Source of the DNA: Sphaerochaeta associata | GTDB taxonomy: Bacteria; Spirochaetota; Spirochaetia; Sphaerochaetales; Sphaerochaetaceae | DNA length: 64,000 bases | Direction of reading: 5' to 3' | Assembly (NCBI RefSeq): GCF_022869165.1 | Contig: NZ_CP094929.1 | Span: 806,001-870,000 of the forward strand | Shown: positions 51,949-60,027 of the stretch, one piece after another | How positions within the stretch are numbered: position 1 is the stretch's first letter | Layout of the letters: each line of letters starts with the position of its first letter | Made by a program: the position numbers and the translations under genes | Notes under the pieces: generated by a model | What the model was told of the DNA's origin: nothing | What the model saw: the letters and a program-made list of their open reading frames with translations, nothing else | The model's database searches: none

Positions 51949-53391
51949 CTACCAATTACACTGCTCGTGCTTCCTTCCCGACACCTTCTCGCAGATTGCC
52001 TTCACTTCGTCTGCAGCATCCTCGAGTCTTCCCCCAGAGCGGAGGCGGATAAGTTCTGCTGCAACTATTTCACTGTTCTTCGGGCTCAGTTCAAACCATG
52101 AGGCTGCAATGATACCGGCAAGAATCAAGAGGGCAGGGCCGCCGATGAAGAATAGGAAGAATCGCGACAATACCTGAGGTGTCTGCTCGGCATTGGATAC
52201 AAAGCCAACCATCTGCAGGAACAGGCCAATCAGGGGCATTACCAACGCACCCTGCACTAGCTTTCGTGTCAGGGTCATTGCACCTGAATACACCCCTGAG
52301 CGCTGGCTGCCGGTCATCAGTTCATCCACATCGATGACATTAGGCAGGATGGCGTAGGGAATGAATACGGCGGCAGAGGTTCCCAACCCGATTACTGCGC
52401 ACACCAAGGCAACCATCCAGACAGGCGAAGTCGGTGAGAGTGCCAACGTACAGAGCATGCCCGTCAGCCAGATGAGCAGGCCCATCCGGTAGGCAAGTCG
52501 CTTGCCCTTGCTGTTTGCAATGCGCACATACACCATGATCATGACCAATTGGACTACCATGAGCGTTCCCATTGCCACCGAGTAGAGGTTGGGACGTTTC
52601 AGGTAGTAGGTGAGGTAGTAGGTAAAGAGTGCCATGAGCAGGTCCATCGCACTGTAGGCAAACACGTACATCAGAATATGGATGCGGAAAGAACGGTTTC
52701 GGAAGATGGTGAAGAACTCCTTGAGGAAGTTTGCCGATACGCTCTGCTGCTTCACCTGTGGGTCCTCCCAGGTCCCGAAGTAGGTGACCAGCCAAGGCAG
52801 GGCGAAGAAGATGCCGAAGGCCACCGACATGTACACATATCCGGTTGAGGGGTGCCCTGCAGCCGAATCGATGATGAGTTTGGGTATGGTGGCTGCAAGC
52901 AGGGAGGAGAAGCCTGAGAAGAACAGACGGGCGCCGGAGAGCTTGTTGCGTGTTTTATAGTCGCCTGAAAGTTCGGCTGCGAGTGCTGAATAAGGAATCA
53001 TGACCATGGTGAAGACGGTGGCGAAAACTATGTATGCAAAGCTGTAGTAGAGAAACAGGGCAGCTTGGGTTTCAAAATTCATCGGCAGCCAGAGAAGGAT
53101 GAAGGAGAGCGTGATAGGAACGATGCCGGCCAGAAAGTAGACCCGCCGCCTTCCAAACCGCGACTTCGTCTTATCGGAAAGGTAGCCCATAAGGGGATCG
53201 GATACGGCGTCCCATACTTTTCCTATGCCGAAGACCAGGCCGGCCAATGCAGGGGAGAGTCCTACCACCTCGGTGAGGTAGAAGAGGAACAACATGCCCA
53301 CGATCATGAAGGCCCCGCCGCCGTAGATGTCTCCCAATCCATAGGAAACAAGGGTTTTAAACGTAACCATCCTCTCTTTCTTCTCCATCAC
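51949..53391 (-). CDS. GPH-family sugar:cation symporter
   Basis: The 480-residue protein has 12 helices of the MelB/GPH (glycoside-pentoside-hexuronide) type. It opens F-K-T-L-V-S-Y-G-L-G-D near 10-20, with K-V-W-D-A-V-S-D-P-L-M-G near 58-69 (cation-site Asp pair), and D-K-T-K-S-R-F-G-R-R near 73-82. It imports a sugar with Na+ or H+. Its start overlaps the GH31 stop as ATGA, so it is translated with the two hydrolase genes. YihO and YihP, sulfoquinovose importers, are of this family. Confidence 0.9.
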   Translation of the reverse strand: MMEKKERMVTFKTLVSYGLGDIYGGGAFMIVGMLFLFYLTEVVGLSPALAGLVFGIGKVWDAVSDPLMGYLSDKTKSRFGRRRVYFLAGIVPITLSFILLWLPMNFETQAALFLYYSFAYIVFATVFTMVMIPYSALAAELSGDYKTRNKLSGARLFFSGFSSLLAATIPKLIIDSAAGHPSTGYVYMSVAFGIFFALPWLVTYFGTWEDPQVKQQSVSANFLKEFFTIFRNRSFRIHILMYVFAYSAMDLLMALFTYYLTYYLKRPNLYSVAMGTLMVVQLVMIMVYVRIANSKGKRLAYRMGLLIWLTGMLCTLALSPTSPVWMVALVCAVIGLGTSAAVFIPYAILPNVIDVDELMTGSQRSGVYSGAMTLTRKLVQGALVMPLIGLFLQMVGFVSNAEQTPQVLSRFFLFFIGGPALLILAGIIAASWFELSPKNSEIVAAELIRLRSGGRLEDAADEVKAICEKVSGRKHEQCNW

Positions 53392-55391
53392 ATGCTCTCC
53401 TTCTGTGCAATCTCCCTGAATAGATTCAGGAAGGGACTTGTTGAACGTATGAAAACGGGAATAGAGCCGATGTCAGCTCTGATGGCATAGCGGCCTTCAT
53501 TGTACACTTGCCCGGTAAAGAAATGTATCCATTTCCCTTCAGGCAGCCATACACGCCTCTTTCTTGCTCCCTTTTTCAGAACAGGAGCAACCAACAGATC
53601 CTGTCCATAGAAGTACTGGCCTTGTGCTACGCGATGCTTTTGGACCAGGACCGGCATAATCGGGGGGATTCCCTCTTTTTGATACTGCTCGCTGACATGC
53701 TGATGATAGAACAGCAACGCTTGATGAATACGTGCCATCCTCGCAAAATGCGACAACATCTCTTGGTCATCGTCGAACTGGGCATTTACCCTTGGGTTGA
53801 TGCCTTCGTGTGTTCTCATCACAGCGGTGAATGCTGCTGTTTCACAGCTACGCATCAGCAGCTCCCGGCTTCGCTTGATCCAGGCAAATGAGAAGAACCC
53901 TCCGATATCGAAGTGCCAGTACCCGATGCCCGAAAGTGCAGAGGAGATGGCCGCCCGAACAACAGAAGGAAGGCCGCTGTCGGCAAGGAAGTTTACCGCT
54001 TGGTCTCCCGCCCAGAACAGCGGGACATTGTTGCTGCTGCCGGTAAAGCCTGAACGGCAGAAGTAGACGATTTCATTGCCTTTCCCTGCCTCCTGTACTG
54101 CCTGTGCGTTAAGCTGTGCCCAACGTACAGGGTATCTATTGTGCTCCAGATAGGGGTCCATGTTGTCGAAGAGTTCTCCATCAGGAGGAAGATACTCGCC
54201 GAAATCGGCCATCCAGCCATCAAGTCCGATGGCCAGCATGTTCTCCTTGATGATCTGCTTGTACCACAAGCATGCCGCAGGGTTGCACAGATCCACCAAG
54301 GCTACGGGAAAAGTCGTCGTACTGGTGATGTAGGGTAATGAAGAGTGTTTTTGGCGAATGAAATAGCCCTTGCGTTCTCCCTCTGCATACAAAGGTGCAT
54401 CTGTACTGAGGAAGGGGTTGTTGTATCCAAGAAACTTGACGCCCCGTTCGTGCAGTTCTTCGATGAAACGAGGAAGGTCGGGATAGAGCTGCTGGTCGTA
54501 CTGCCAATTCCAGAAGAGCTGTTTGCCATAAGGTGTAATGCGGACGCCCTGCCAATCCTGACACCAGATTGCGGTCACAGGTATGCCTGCATCGAGGGCC
54601 CGCTTGAGCTTCGCTTCCACGACGGATCGACCGCCCTGCAGACCAAGGATTATGCCGTCGAAGGCCCAGTCCGGCAGGATTTCCTGCCTGCCCAGAAGTG
54701 AACTCAAGGCTCCGACAGCCGTAGGAATTGAACCAGCCTGTCCAACGTAGATTGATGATGGGATGTCATGGCAGAGAAGTGTGCAGCTGTCTTTTTGTGA
54801 AAAGTCGAATCGGCAGAATGCCGTGGTCTGGATGAGCGCCCACCGCCCTGCAGCCGTAACAAAGCTTGGTTGGGGAAAGTAGGTGTGCTCTTGCGACCCT
54901 CCGCGTCCCGAGTGGAGGTTTGCAAGCACTTTTACATAATTGGGTCCCCTTCCGATACCCGGCTCCGACACCCAAAGCGGGAGGATTTTTCCCCGGAGGT
55001 CCAGATGGGAAAACTGCTCTCCACAGCCGAAAATAGGGTCTTCAGGGAGGAGAGGAAGCTGTATGTGAAAGCGGTTGGGAACCTCGGATGTAAGGACCGT
55101 GGGTATGATTCTCAGTCCGAAGGGCTCTTCATGGATTGTCAATTTCACCAGATCGCCAAAGGTTATGTGTATCGTGCCTTCTTTCGTTTTACTCTCGTCA
55201 ACGCTGAACCGAGAGGGTTCCTTCCACATAGAAAGACTTTCGTCTTTGATGTGGTACATCCCATGGGGCATGGTAATGGTGCAGCTGCCCTGTCCGATGC
55301 CGATGCATGGACTTTTCTTTGAATGTTGAAGCACAGGAACTTCGTTATGGGAGAGTATGAAGCTGTCTTGGTTGGTTTGGATGTCGATCAT
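53388..55391 (-). CDS. GH31 alpha-glycosidase, YihQ-like subgroup
   Basis: The 667-residue enzyme starts at ATG 55391, behind ACAGGAG. The GH31 nucleophile D396 is in G-W-M-A-D-F-G-E-Y-L-P and the acid/base D463 in W-A-G-D-Q. Both contexts match E. coli YihQ, a sulfoquinovosidase. From memory of YihQ, sulfonate-site residues Q262, Q288, R301, W304, Y508 align to Q252, Q278, Q291, W294 and F499. R301 and Y508, key to sulfonate binding, are therefore changed. No signal peptide; a cytoplasmic enzyme acting on an imported alpha-glycoside is likely. It overlaps the neighbouring genes by four bases on each side. Confidence 0.85.
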   Translation of the reverse strand: MIDIQTNQDSFILSHNEVPVLQHSKKSPCIGIGQGSCTITMPHGMYHIKDESLSMWKEPSRFSVDESKTKEGTIHITFGDLVKLTIHEEPFGLRIIPTVLTSEVPNRFHIQLPLLPEDPIFGCGEQFSHLDLRGKILPLWVSEPGIGRGPNYVKVLANLHSGRGGSQEHTYFPQPSFVTAAGRWALIQTTAFCRFDFSQKDSCTLLCHDIPSSIYVGQAGSIPTAVGALSSLLGRQEILPDWAFDGIILGLQGGRSVVEAKLKRALDAGIPVTAIWCQDWQGVRITPYGKQLFWNWQYDQQLYPDLPRFIEELHERGVKFLGYNNPFLSTDAPLYAEGERKGYFIRQKHSSLPYITSTTTFPVALVDLCNPAACLWYKQIIKENMLAIGLDGWMADFGEYLPPDGELFDNMDPYLEHNRYPVRWAQLNAQAVQEAGKGNEIVYFCRSGFTGSSNNVPLFWAGDQAVNFLADSGLPSVVRAAISSALSGIGYWHFDIGGFFSFAWIKRSRELLMRSCETAAFTAVMRTHEGINPRVNAQFDDDQEMLSHFARMARIHQALLFYHQHVSEQYQKEGIPPIMPVLVQKHRVAQGQYFYGQDLLVAPVLKKGARKRRVWLPEGKWIHFFTGQVYNEGRYAIRADIGSIPVFIRSTSPFLNLFREIAQKESM

Positions 55392-57565
55392 GGGAGCTCT
55401 CCTGTTTCCGAAAATACACGGGCTGTCAGGCAAAGCTCTTTGGGAGGTCGGCTGCCTTGATAGGTCGCCAGGAGCAGCGAGAAGTGTACCTGTTCTCCTG
55501 CATACGAGGGTGCAGAGGAGTGGAGGTGTTCTGCTGTGAGCAATGCGGCCGTTCTCCCCCATCCCGTGGTCCTGGCCGGATACGTGTATTGTTCTCCCCA
55601 ATAGGTGCCGAAAGGATTGGCCGTAATGGTCTGTTTTCCATCGGTGATGGTTTGCCGTACTGGGCAGAATGCAAAGCCATGCAGATGCTTATGGCTCTGT
55701 GCAATGAGAAGGCCTGAAGAGCCGTCGGAAAGGGCGATCCAACTGGGTGTGACATGGTTGTTGATCGAGCAAAGGCCTTTATTTCCGCCATAGGCATAGT
55801 AGTCCAAGGGGTAGCTGCTCACTGCTCCACCGAAATCCTCCTTCCAAACAGTGATGGTAGTGGTAAGGGGTATGGTTTCAAAGGCTATGATTTCACACGG
55901 GGCTACCTGCTTCCATCGCTCGTCCCAGGTTCGTCCCAACCTTTGGGCCTTTACGTTGTCATACCCGTGCTCTTTCGTGGACGGGTACTCGACCAGGCAA
56001 TCGAGACAGAGAACTTGTAATCGTTCATCTATTCTGGCCGTTCGTCTCCAATGTACAGATGCTGATTCTCCTGCTCCCAGCGAGATGGTGCCTTGGGCGA
56101 TCGAGGCATTGAAGGCAATGGAGGTACTGCGGTGCACAAGCTTGTCATACATAACCCAAGGTGCTTTGATGACATGACGTACATAGTGTGTTTGGAGCGT
56201 AAGCGCTCCATCGACACTTGGTTCCAAGTGCAGGGGATTACTCTTCCAATGAGGAATTTCGATGTCACCCGGAACTGAAGCACTGGATCCCATGACATGC
56301 TCAAGCAGTATCCTTGCTTGTGTAATGGCATCCTCTGCCAGCAAGGTGGCTGCTTGCAGGCGGTGAACATTCATCACCGGTGCAGACAGGCCGAAATGCG
56401 TGGTGCTCAAGACTTGTAGCCTGGTGCGCATGGTTTGCATGGCAAGCTTTTGGAGTGCTTGAGGAAGGACCGCGCTCCATTGGTGAAAATCATCCTGCGA
56501 GGAAGGATCGAGGTGATTGGATGCAATAACCCAGCTTTTTGCAGCACCCCAATAGGTGCGTCCTTGTGTCACCATCGTCCAGAGCACATGGTTTTCATAC
56601 TTTTCCGCCCAGGAGGCGAAGCCGTCGAAGGCCCCGTCGGCAAGGTCCTGAGCGAAGGTGATCGTCCCCGCATTCTCATGGTTTGCCAGATACTCACTCG
56701 GCTTGATGAATGATACATACCCAAGGCCTGCGATGCTTTTCACGAGGTGATACAACCCGGCGAACGAAGGGGCGGCAACGCTGAGGGGAGGGAGAAGGAA
56801 ACCCTCCCAGAATGTGTCATCGGCGTCCATATCCAAAAGAACGATGAGATCGGTAGGTTTTGCCAGGCTCAGCTGTTTCCTTCTGATGCGCTTGAGCATG
56901 CGGCGTGCACTTAAGCCATACTCGGCCAGGTCTCCTTGATTGATGGCAGGAAGCAGCCGCATCGACTCTCCTCTCTCCCCATCGACCAACAACAGGGGAT
57001 TATAGCGCTCCGCGATGCCAAGCTTTGGCACGAATGAGCCGAATCCGTTGAACGGGATGGCGCTGTAATAGACTGAGAGAGTCTCGATTCCCAGCTGCTT
57101 GTAGAGCTTGAGATGAGAGGGGGTGACCATGCACTCCTGGGGTCGGACAATGGAAGTGCAAGCACTGAACACATCAATGTTGCCCGATCCATCAGGAGCC
57201 TTCAACGCCCATTCGACAGCCAGTTTGAACTCTTCAGGGGTATGAGCACTCAACAGTCCGTTGTTCCAGGACATGAGATGGATCTCATCACGACCTGTTG
57301 CAACGCGGTCCTTGATGCGATTCAGTATATCAGGTGCATGACGGGGGATGATGTGACCAAGGGAGAACACATTGTCGAAATCCCAGGCACAGTGGACAGA
57401 AATGCCTTCTGTTTCCAGCTTCTCCAGATCGTCCAGGATTCCCCTGATGATGCGTATGTCCTTGCCGAATCCTTGTTCATCGGCTGTGTCCCCGCGATAG
57501 GAGTGGTAAAAGTTTACATGAAACCGAGGACAGAAGTAGATGGTACGTTCGTCTCTCGGTTTCAT
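55388..57565 (-). CDS. Large putative glycoside hydrolase, family unassigned
   Basis: The 725-residue protein starts at ATG 57565, five bases after GGAGG. The N-terminal third resembles the GH38/GH57/deacetylase (beta/alpha)7-barrel superfamily: F-C-P-R-F-H-V-N-F-Y-H-S-Y-R-G-D near 9-24, then C-A-W-D-F-D-N near 60-66, and V-L-L-D-M-D-A-D-D near 245-253. The C-terminal 350 residues look like a beta-sandwich. I do not recognise the family. It is the first gene of the operon with a GH31 enzyme and GPH symporter, so it probably acts on the same glycan. Cytoplasmic (no signal peptide). Confidence 0.65.
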   Translation of the reverse strand: MKPRDERTIYFCPRFHVNFYHSYRGDTADEQGFGKDIRIIRGILDDLEKLETEGISVHCAWDFDNVFSLGHIIPRHAPDILNRIKDRVATGRDEIHLMSWNNGLLSAHTPEEFKLAVEWALKAPDGSGNIDVFSACTSIVRPQECMVTPSHLKLYKQLGIETLSVYYSAIPFNGFGSFVPKLGIAERYNPLLLVDGERGESMRLLPAINQGDLAEYGLSARRMLKRIRRKQLSLAKPTDLIVLLDMDADDTFWEGFLLPPLSVAAPSFAGLYHLVKSIAGLGYVSFIKPSEYLANHENAGTITFAQDLADGAFDGFASWAEKYENHVLWTMVTQGRTYWGAAKSWVIASNHLDPSSQDDFHQWSAVLPQALQKLAMQTMRTRLQVLSTTHFGLSAPVMNVHRLQAATLLAEDAITQARILLEHVMGSSASVPGDIEIPHWKSNPLHLEPSVDGALTLQTHYVRHVIKAPWVMYDKLVHRSTSIAFNASIAQGTISLGAGESASVHWRRTARIDERLQVLCLDCLVEYPSTKEHGYDNVKAQRLGRTWDERWKQVAPCEIIAFETIPLTTTITVWKEDFGGAVSSYPLDYYAYGGNKGLCSINNHVTPSWIALSDGSSGLLIAQSHKHLHGFAFCPVRQTITDGKQTITANPFGTYWGEQYTYPARTTGWGRTAALLTAEHLHSSAPSYAGEQVHFSLLLATYQGSRPPKELCLTARVFSETGELP

Positions 57566-57601
57566 ACTGCCTCCATGGGAACACATCACTGACCATCTAC
57601 T

Positions 57602-57629
57602 ACTATAGCCGAGGATGTTGTGCTGTCAA
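57602..57629 (-). promoter_or_regulatory. Promoter of the glycoside operon
   Basis: On the minus strand TTGACA (57629-57624) and TATAGT (57607-57602) are 16 bases apart, about 35 bases before the 725-aa gene. It matches the sigma-70 consensus well. Confidence 0.65.
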
Positions 57630-57705
57630 AAGAAAAAAGGAGTTTTTCACCTTGGGGTTGCACAGCTTGACCGTACCGATTGGAAGCGTGGAGAGGCAGT
57701 TGAAA

Positions 57706-57739
57706 CTGAAAGTTGGTCTCCATGTCGACCAACTTTCAG
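57706..57739 (-). terminator. Inverted repeat after transglutaminase-like gene
   Basis: Perfect 12-base arms CTGAAAGTTGGT (57706-57717) and ACCAACTTTCAG (57728-57739) are followed on the minus strand only by TTTC. It probably ends the lipoprotein gene at 57748. Confidence 0.5.
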
Positions 57740-57747
57740 ATGGATAC

Positions 57748-58548
57748 CTAGAGGGAGCACAACGCTAGATTGGCTCCATCGTCGTAGTACACCACGCTAT
57801 AGGGAGCATTCTGGTACTCCTCATTGGGATTCGTTGCATCGAAGGAGACCCAAGCTCCAAAGAGATAGATTTCCGGCCGGTAGTGGATGTAGGTTTCAAC
57901 CGCTGCAGCCTGCATCTGGCAATCTGGGAAGTACAGGTTGTTTGCTTCTAGTTTAGTCGAAAGAGCTGCATATTCGGCAGGGCTCATCCCATAGTCGGCA
58001 CCGGGGCCCTGATCGAAGGACATTTCATCAGACATATACTTCTTCCATGCAGTGATGCGGATGTCGGTGCCCTCCTCCAGGCCATACTGGATGGCGATGG
58101 CGCAGAAGACTGCTGCATAGTCCCAGCAGACTCCATAGAGCTTGTACATCGATTCATCGGTCATGCTGCGGTCGCGGATCATCTCATCCACAGGATACAT
58201 CCCCGGCATGATGTAGTTCCAACGCATCGGATAGGAGACATCGGTCTGCGTATTGGGATCGGTGAGCTTCATCCTTTGTTCCTGCCAGCCCTTGATGGTG
58301 TTTCCCAAAGTTTGCTTGGATGCATCGTCGCTTATAGTGATAGCATCGAGATCGCTCTTGGGCAGACCGTAGGTATCGGCAAGGTATTGGATATCGTCAT
58401 CGGTGATAGAGGCATAGGGGGAGAAGGCCGGAAACTTGGGGGCGTTCTCATCGATCCGGCAACCGTTGTCCGGGCGGCACGAGATGAGAAGAGCGAGTAT
58501 GGTACATACGAGAACGAATGCAGGGCGCCGATTGTTGCTTCTGTTCAT
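57748..58548 (-). CDS. Transglutaminase-like lipoprotein
   Basis: The 266-residue protein starts best at ATG 58548; the ribosome site is weak and the frame is open upstream. Lipobox L-L-I-S-C ends at C24. A transglutaminase-like core follows: C141 in G-V-C-W-D-Y-A, H222 in Y-I-H-Y-R-P, and D237 in S-F-D-A-T-N form a probable Cys-His-Asp triad. In bacteria such folds are usually proteases or peptidoglycan-related hydrolases rather than crosslinkers. It is a single gene in the envelope. Confidence 0.75.
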   Translation of the reverse strand: MNRSNNRRPAFVLVCTILALLISCRPDNGCRIDENAPKFPAFSPYASITDDDIQYLADTYGLPKSDLDAITISDDASKQTLGNTIKGWQEQRMKLTDPNTQTDVSYPMRWNYIMPGMYPVDEMIRDRSMTDESMYKLYGVCWDYAAVFCAIAIQYGLEEGTDIRITAWKKYMSDEMSFDQGPGADYGMSPAEYAALSTKLEANNLYFPDCQMQAAAVETYIHYRPEIYLFGAWVSFDATNPNEEYQNAPYSVVYYDDGANLALCSL

Positions 58549-58725
58549 AAGGTGTCTCACTGTTCGGTTCGATGCCTGACTCCATCTACATAATAAACCG
58601 ATAGTGCAGGAAAGCAAAGAGAGCGCTGCTTGGTTTTTGGATGGCCCTCTTGTACGTATCACAGTATCTAACATCTGAGTGTGGAGAAACATGCCTGATG
58701 TGTATGTATGGAAGGGGTGGTTTGA

Positions 58726-58754
58726 TTGTTGATTGAGTGCTAAAAGGATACAAT
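58726..58754 (+). promoter_or_regulatory. Promoter of the flavodoxin gene
   Basis: TTGTTG (58726-58731) and TACAAT (58749-58754) with a 17-base spacer lie about 25 bases before ATG. Confidence 0.55.
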
Positions 58755-58777
58755 TGAACAAACGGAGGGTTAGTCGG

Positions 58778-59239
58778 ATGAAGGTTCTTGTCGTCTATGA
58801 TTCCATGTATGGCAATACTGAACAGATTGCAAAGGCAATAGGGTCTGCATGCAAGGCGAGCGTACTGCATGCGAGTGAAGTCAAAGTGGATCAATTGAGG
58901 GATCTCGATGTCCTGATCGTCGGCTCGGCGACTCAGGCCTTTCAACCCTTGAAAGCCATGAAAACGTTCCTCAAGGAAATTCCTCAGGGAGCACTGAAAA
59001 CCGTCAAGGTTGCATCCTTCGATACTAGGATGGATATTGCAGCGGAGAACAACCGACTGTTGACCGTCATGGCAAAGCTCTTCGGCTATGCCGCCGATCC
59101 GATCCTCTCTTCCCTGGTAAGAAAGGGAGGCGTGCGTACAGCCCCTTGCGAGGGCTTCATCGTCAACGACAAGGAAGGGCCGTTGAAGGACGGAGAGATT
59201 GAACGTGCACTGATGTGGGCAAAGCAGGTGATCTCGTGA
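58778..59239 (+). CDS. Flavodoxin domain protein
   Basis: The 153-residue protein starts at ATG 58778, behind GGAGGG. The FMN phosphate loop is Y-D-S-M-Y-G-N-T-E near 7-15, and V-G-S-A-T-Q-A near 49-55 contacts the ring. It is close in length to short-chain flavodoxins or flavodoxin-domain electron carriers. The alpha/beta hydrolase follows, with start and stop overlapping. The redox partner is unknown. Confidence 0.85.
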   Translation: MKVLVVYDSMYGNTEQIAKAIGSACKASVLHASEVKVDQLRDLDVLIVGSATQAFQPLKAMKTFLKEIPQGALKTVKVASFDTRMDIAAENNRLLTVMAKLFGYAADPILSSLVRKGGVRTAPCEGFIVNDKEGPLKDGEIERALMWAKQVIS

Positions 59240-60027
59240 AGAATCAAGGATATTTTCGCAGTGGTCTGCCGTACACCCGGATTGGAAACGGCGACAAGCC
59301 ATTGGTCGTCTTCGATGGTCTCACCTTCGAACACAAGCCTCAGTCACCGGCAATGGTGAAGATGTATTCGTTTCTTGACAAGGAGTACACCATCTACAGT
59401 GTGCTGAGAAAGCCCAATCTTCCCCAGCAGTATTCACTTGATGACATGGCAGATGACTATGCCGTTATGATCAGGGAGGAGTTCGGAAAGCCGGTGGATA
59501 TCATCGGCATTTCCACTGGAGGTTCGGTCGCACTGCACTTTGCTCTGTTGCACCCCGACTTGGTACGTCGTTTGGTTCTCCACTCAAGCGCACACTCGCT
59601 GAACGACAAGGCCAAGCAGCTTCAATTGGATATTGCGCAGCTTGCACAAGCAGGGCAGTGGAGAAAAGCTTGGAGCGTGCTCATTGCAACCGGCTTTCCC
59701 CAATCAGGGATTGCTTCCCACCTCTGTAAGCCATTGATAGGAATCATCGCTGTGTTGCTTTCGATGCATCATCCCAAAGACGCCAACGACCTGCTGGTGA
59801 CAGTGCAAGCCGAGGACAAGCATGCATTTCAGTCACAATTACATGAAATTTCCTGTCCGACTTTGGTGGCAGGCGGTGAGGATGACTACTTCTACAGTCC
59901 CGAGCTTTTCAAACAAACGGCTGCCGGTATTCCCAATGCCAGACTCTGCCTCTATGCAAATATGGGGCATCCAGCCGGGGGAAAGCAGTTCAGAGAGGAT
60001 GTGTTACGGTTCCTTCGAGAACGATAG
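59236..60027 (+). CDS. Alpha/beta hydrolase
   Basis: About 263 residues if read from GTG 59236 (GTGA overlap with the flavodoxin stop); ATG 59215, seven codons earlier, is possible. The nucleophile elbow is G-I-S-T-G-G near 89-94, the acid in G-G-E-D-D-Y near 218-223, and the His in M-G-H-P near 245-248. It fits the alpha/beta hydrolase fold 1; substrate is unknown. The last 24 bases overlap the converging lipoprotein gene. Confidence 0.82.
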   Translation: MKNQGYFRSGLPYTRIGNGDKPLVVFDGLTFEHKPQSPAMVKMYSFLDKEYTIYSVLRKPNLPQQYSLDDMADDYAVMIREEFGKPVDIIGISTGGSVALHFALLHPDLVRRLVLHSSAHSLNDKAKQLQLDIAQLAQAGQWRKAWSVLIATGFPQSGIASHLCKPLIGIIAVLLSMHHPKDANDLLVTVQAEDKHAFQSQLHEISCPTLVAGGEDDYFYSPELFKQTAAGIPNARLCLYANMGHPAGGKQFREDVLRFLRER

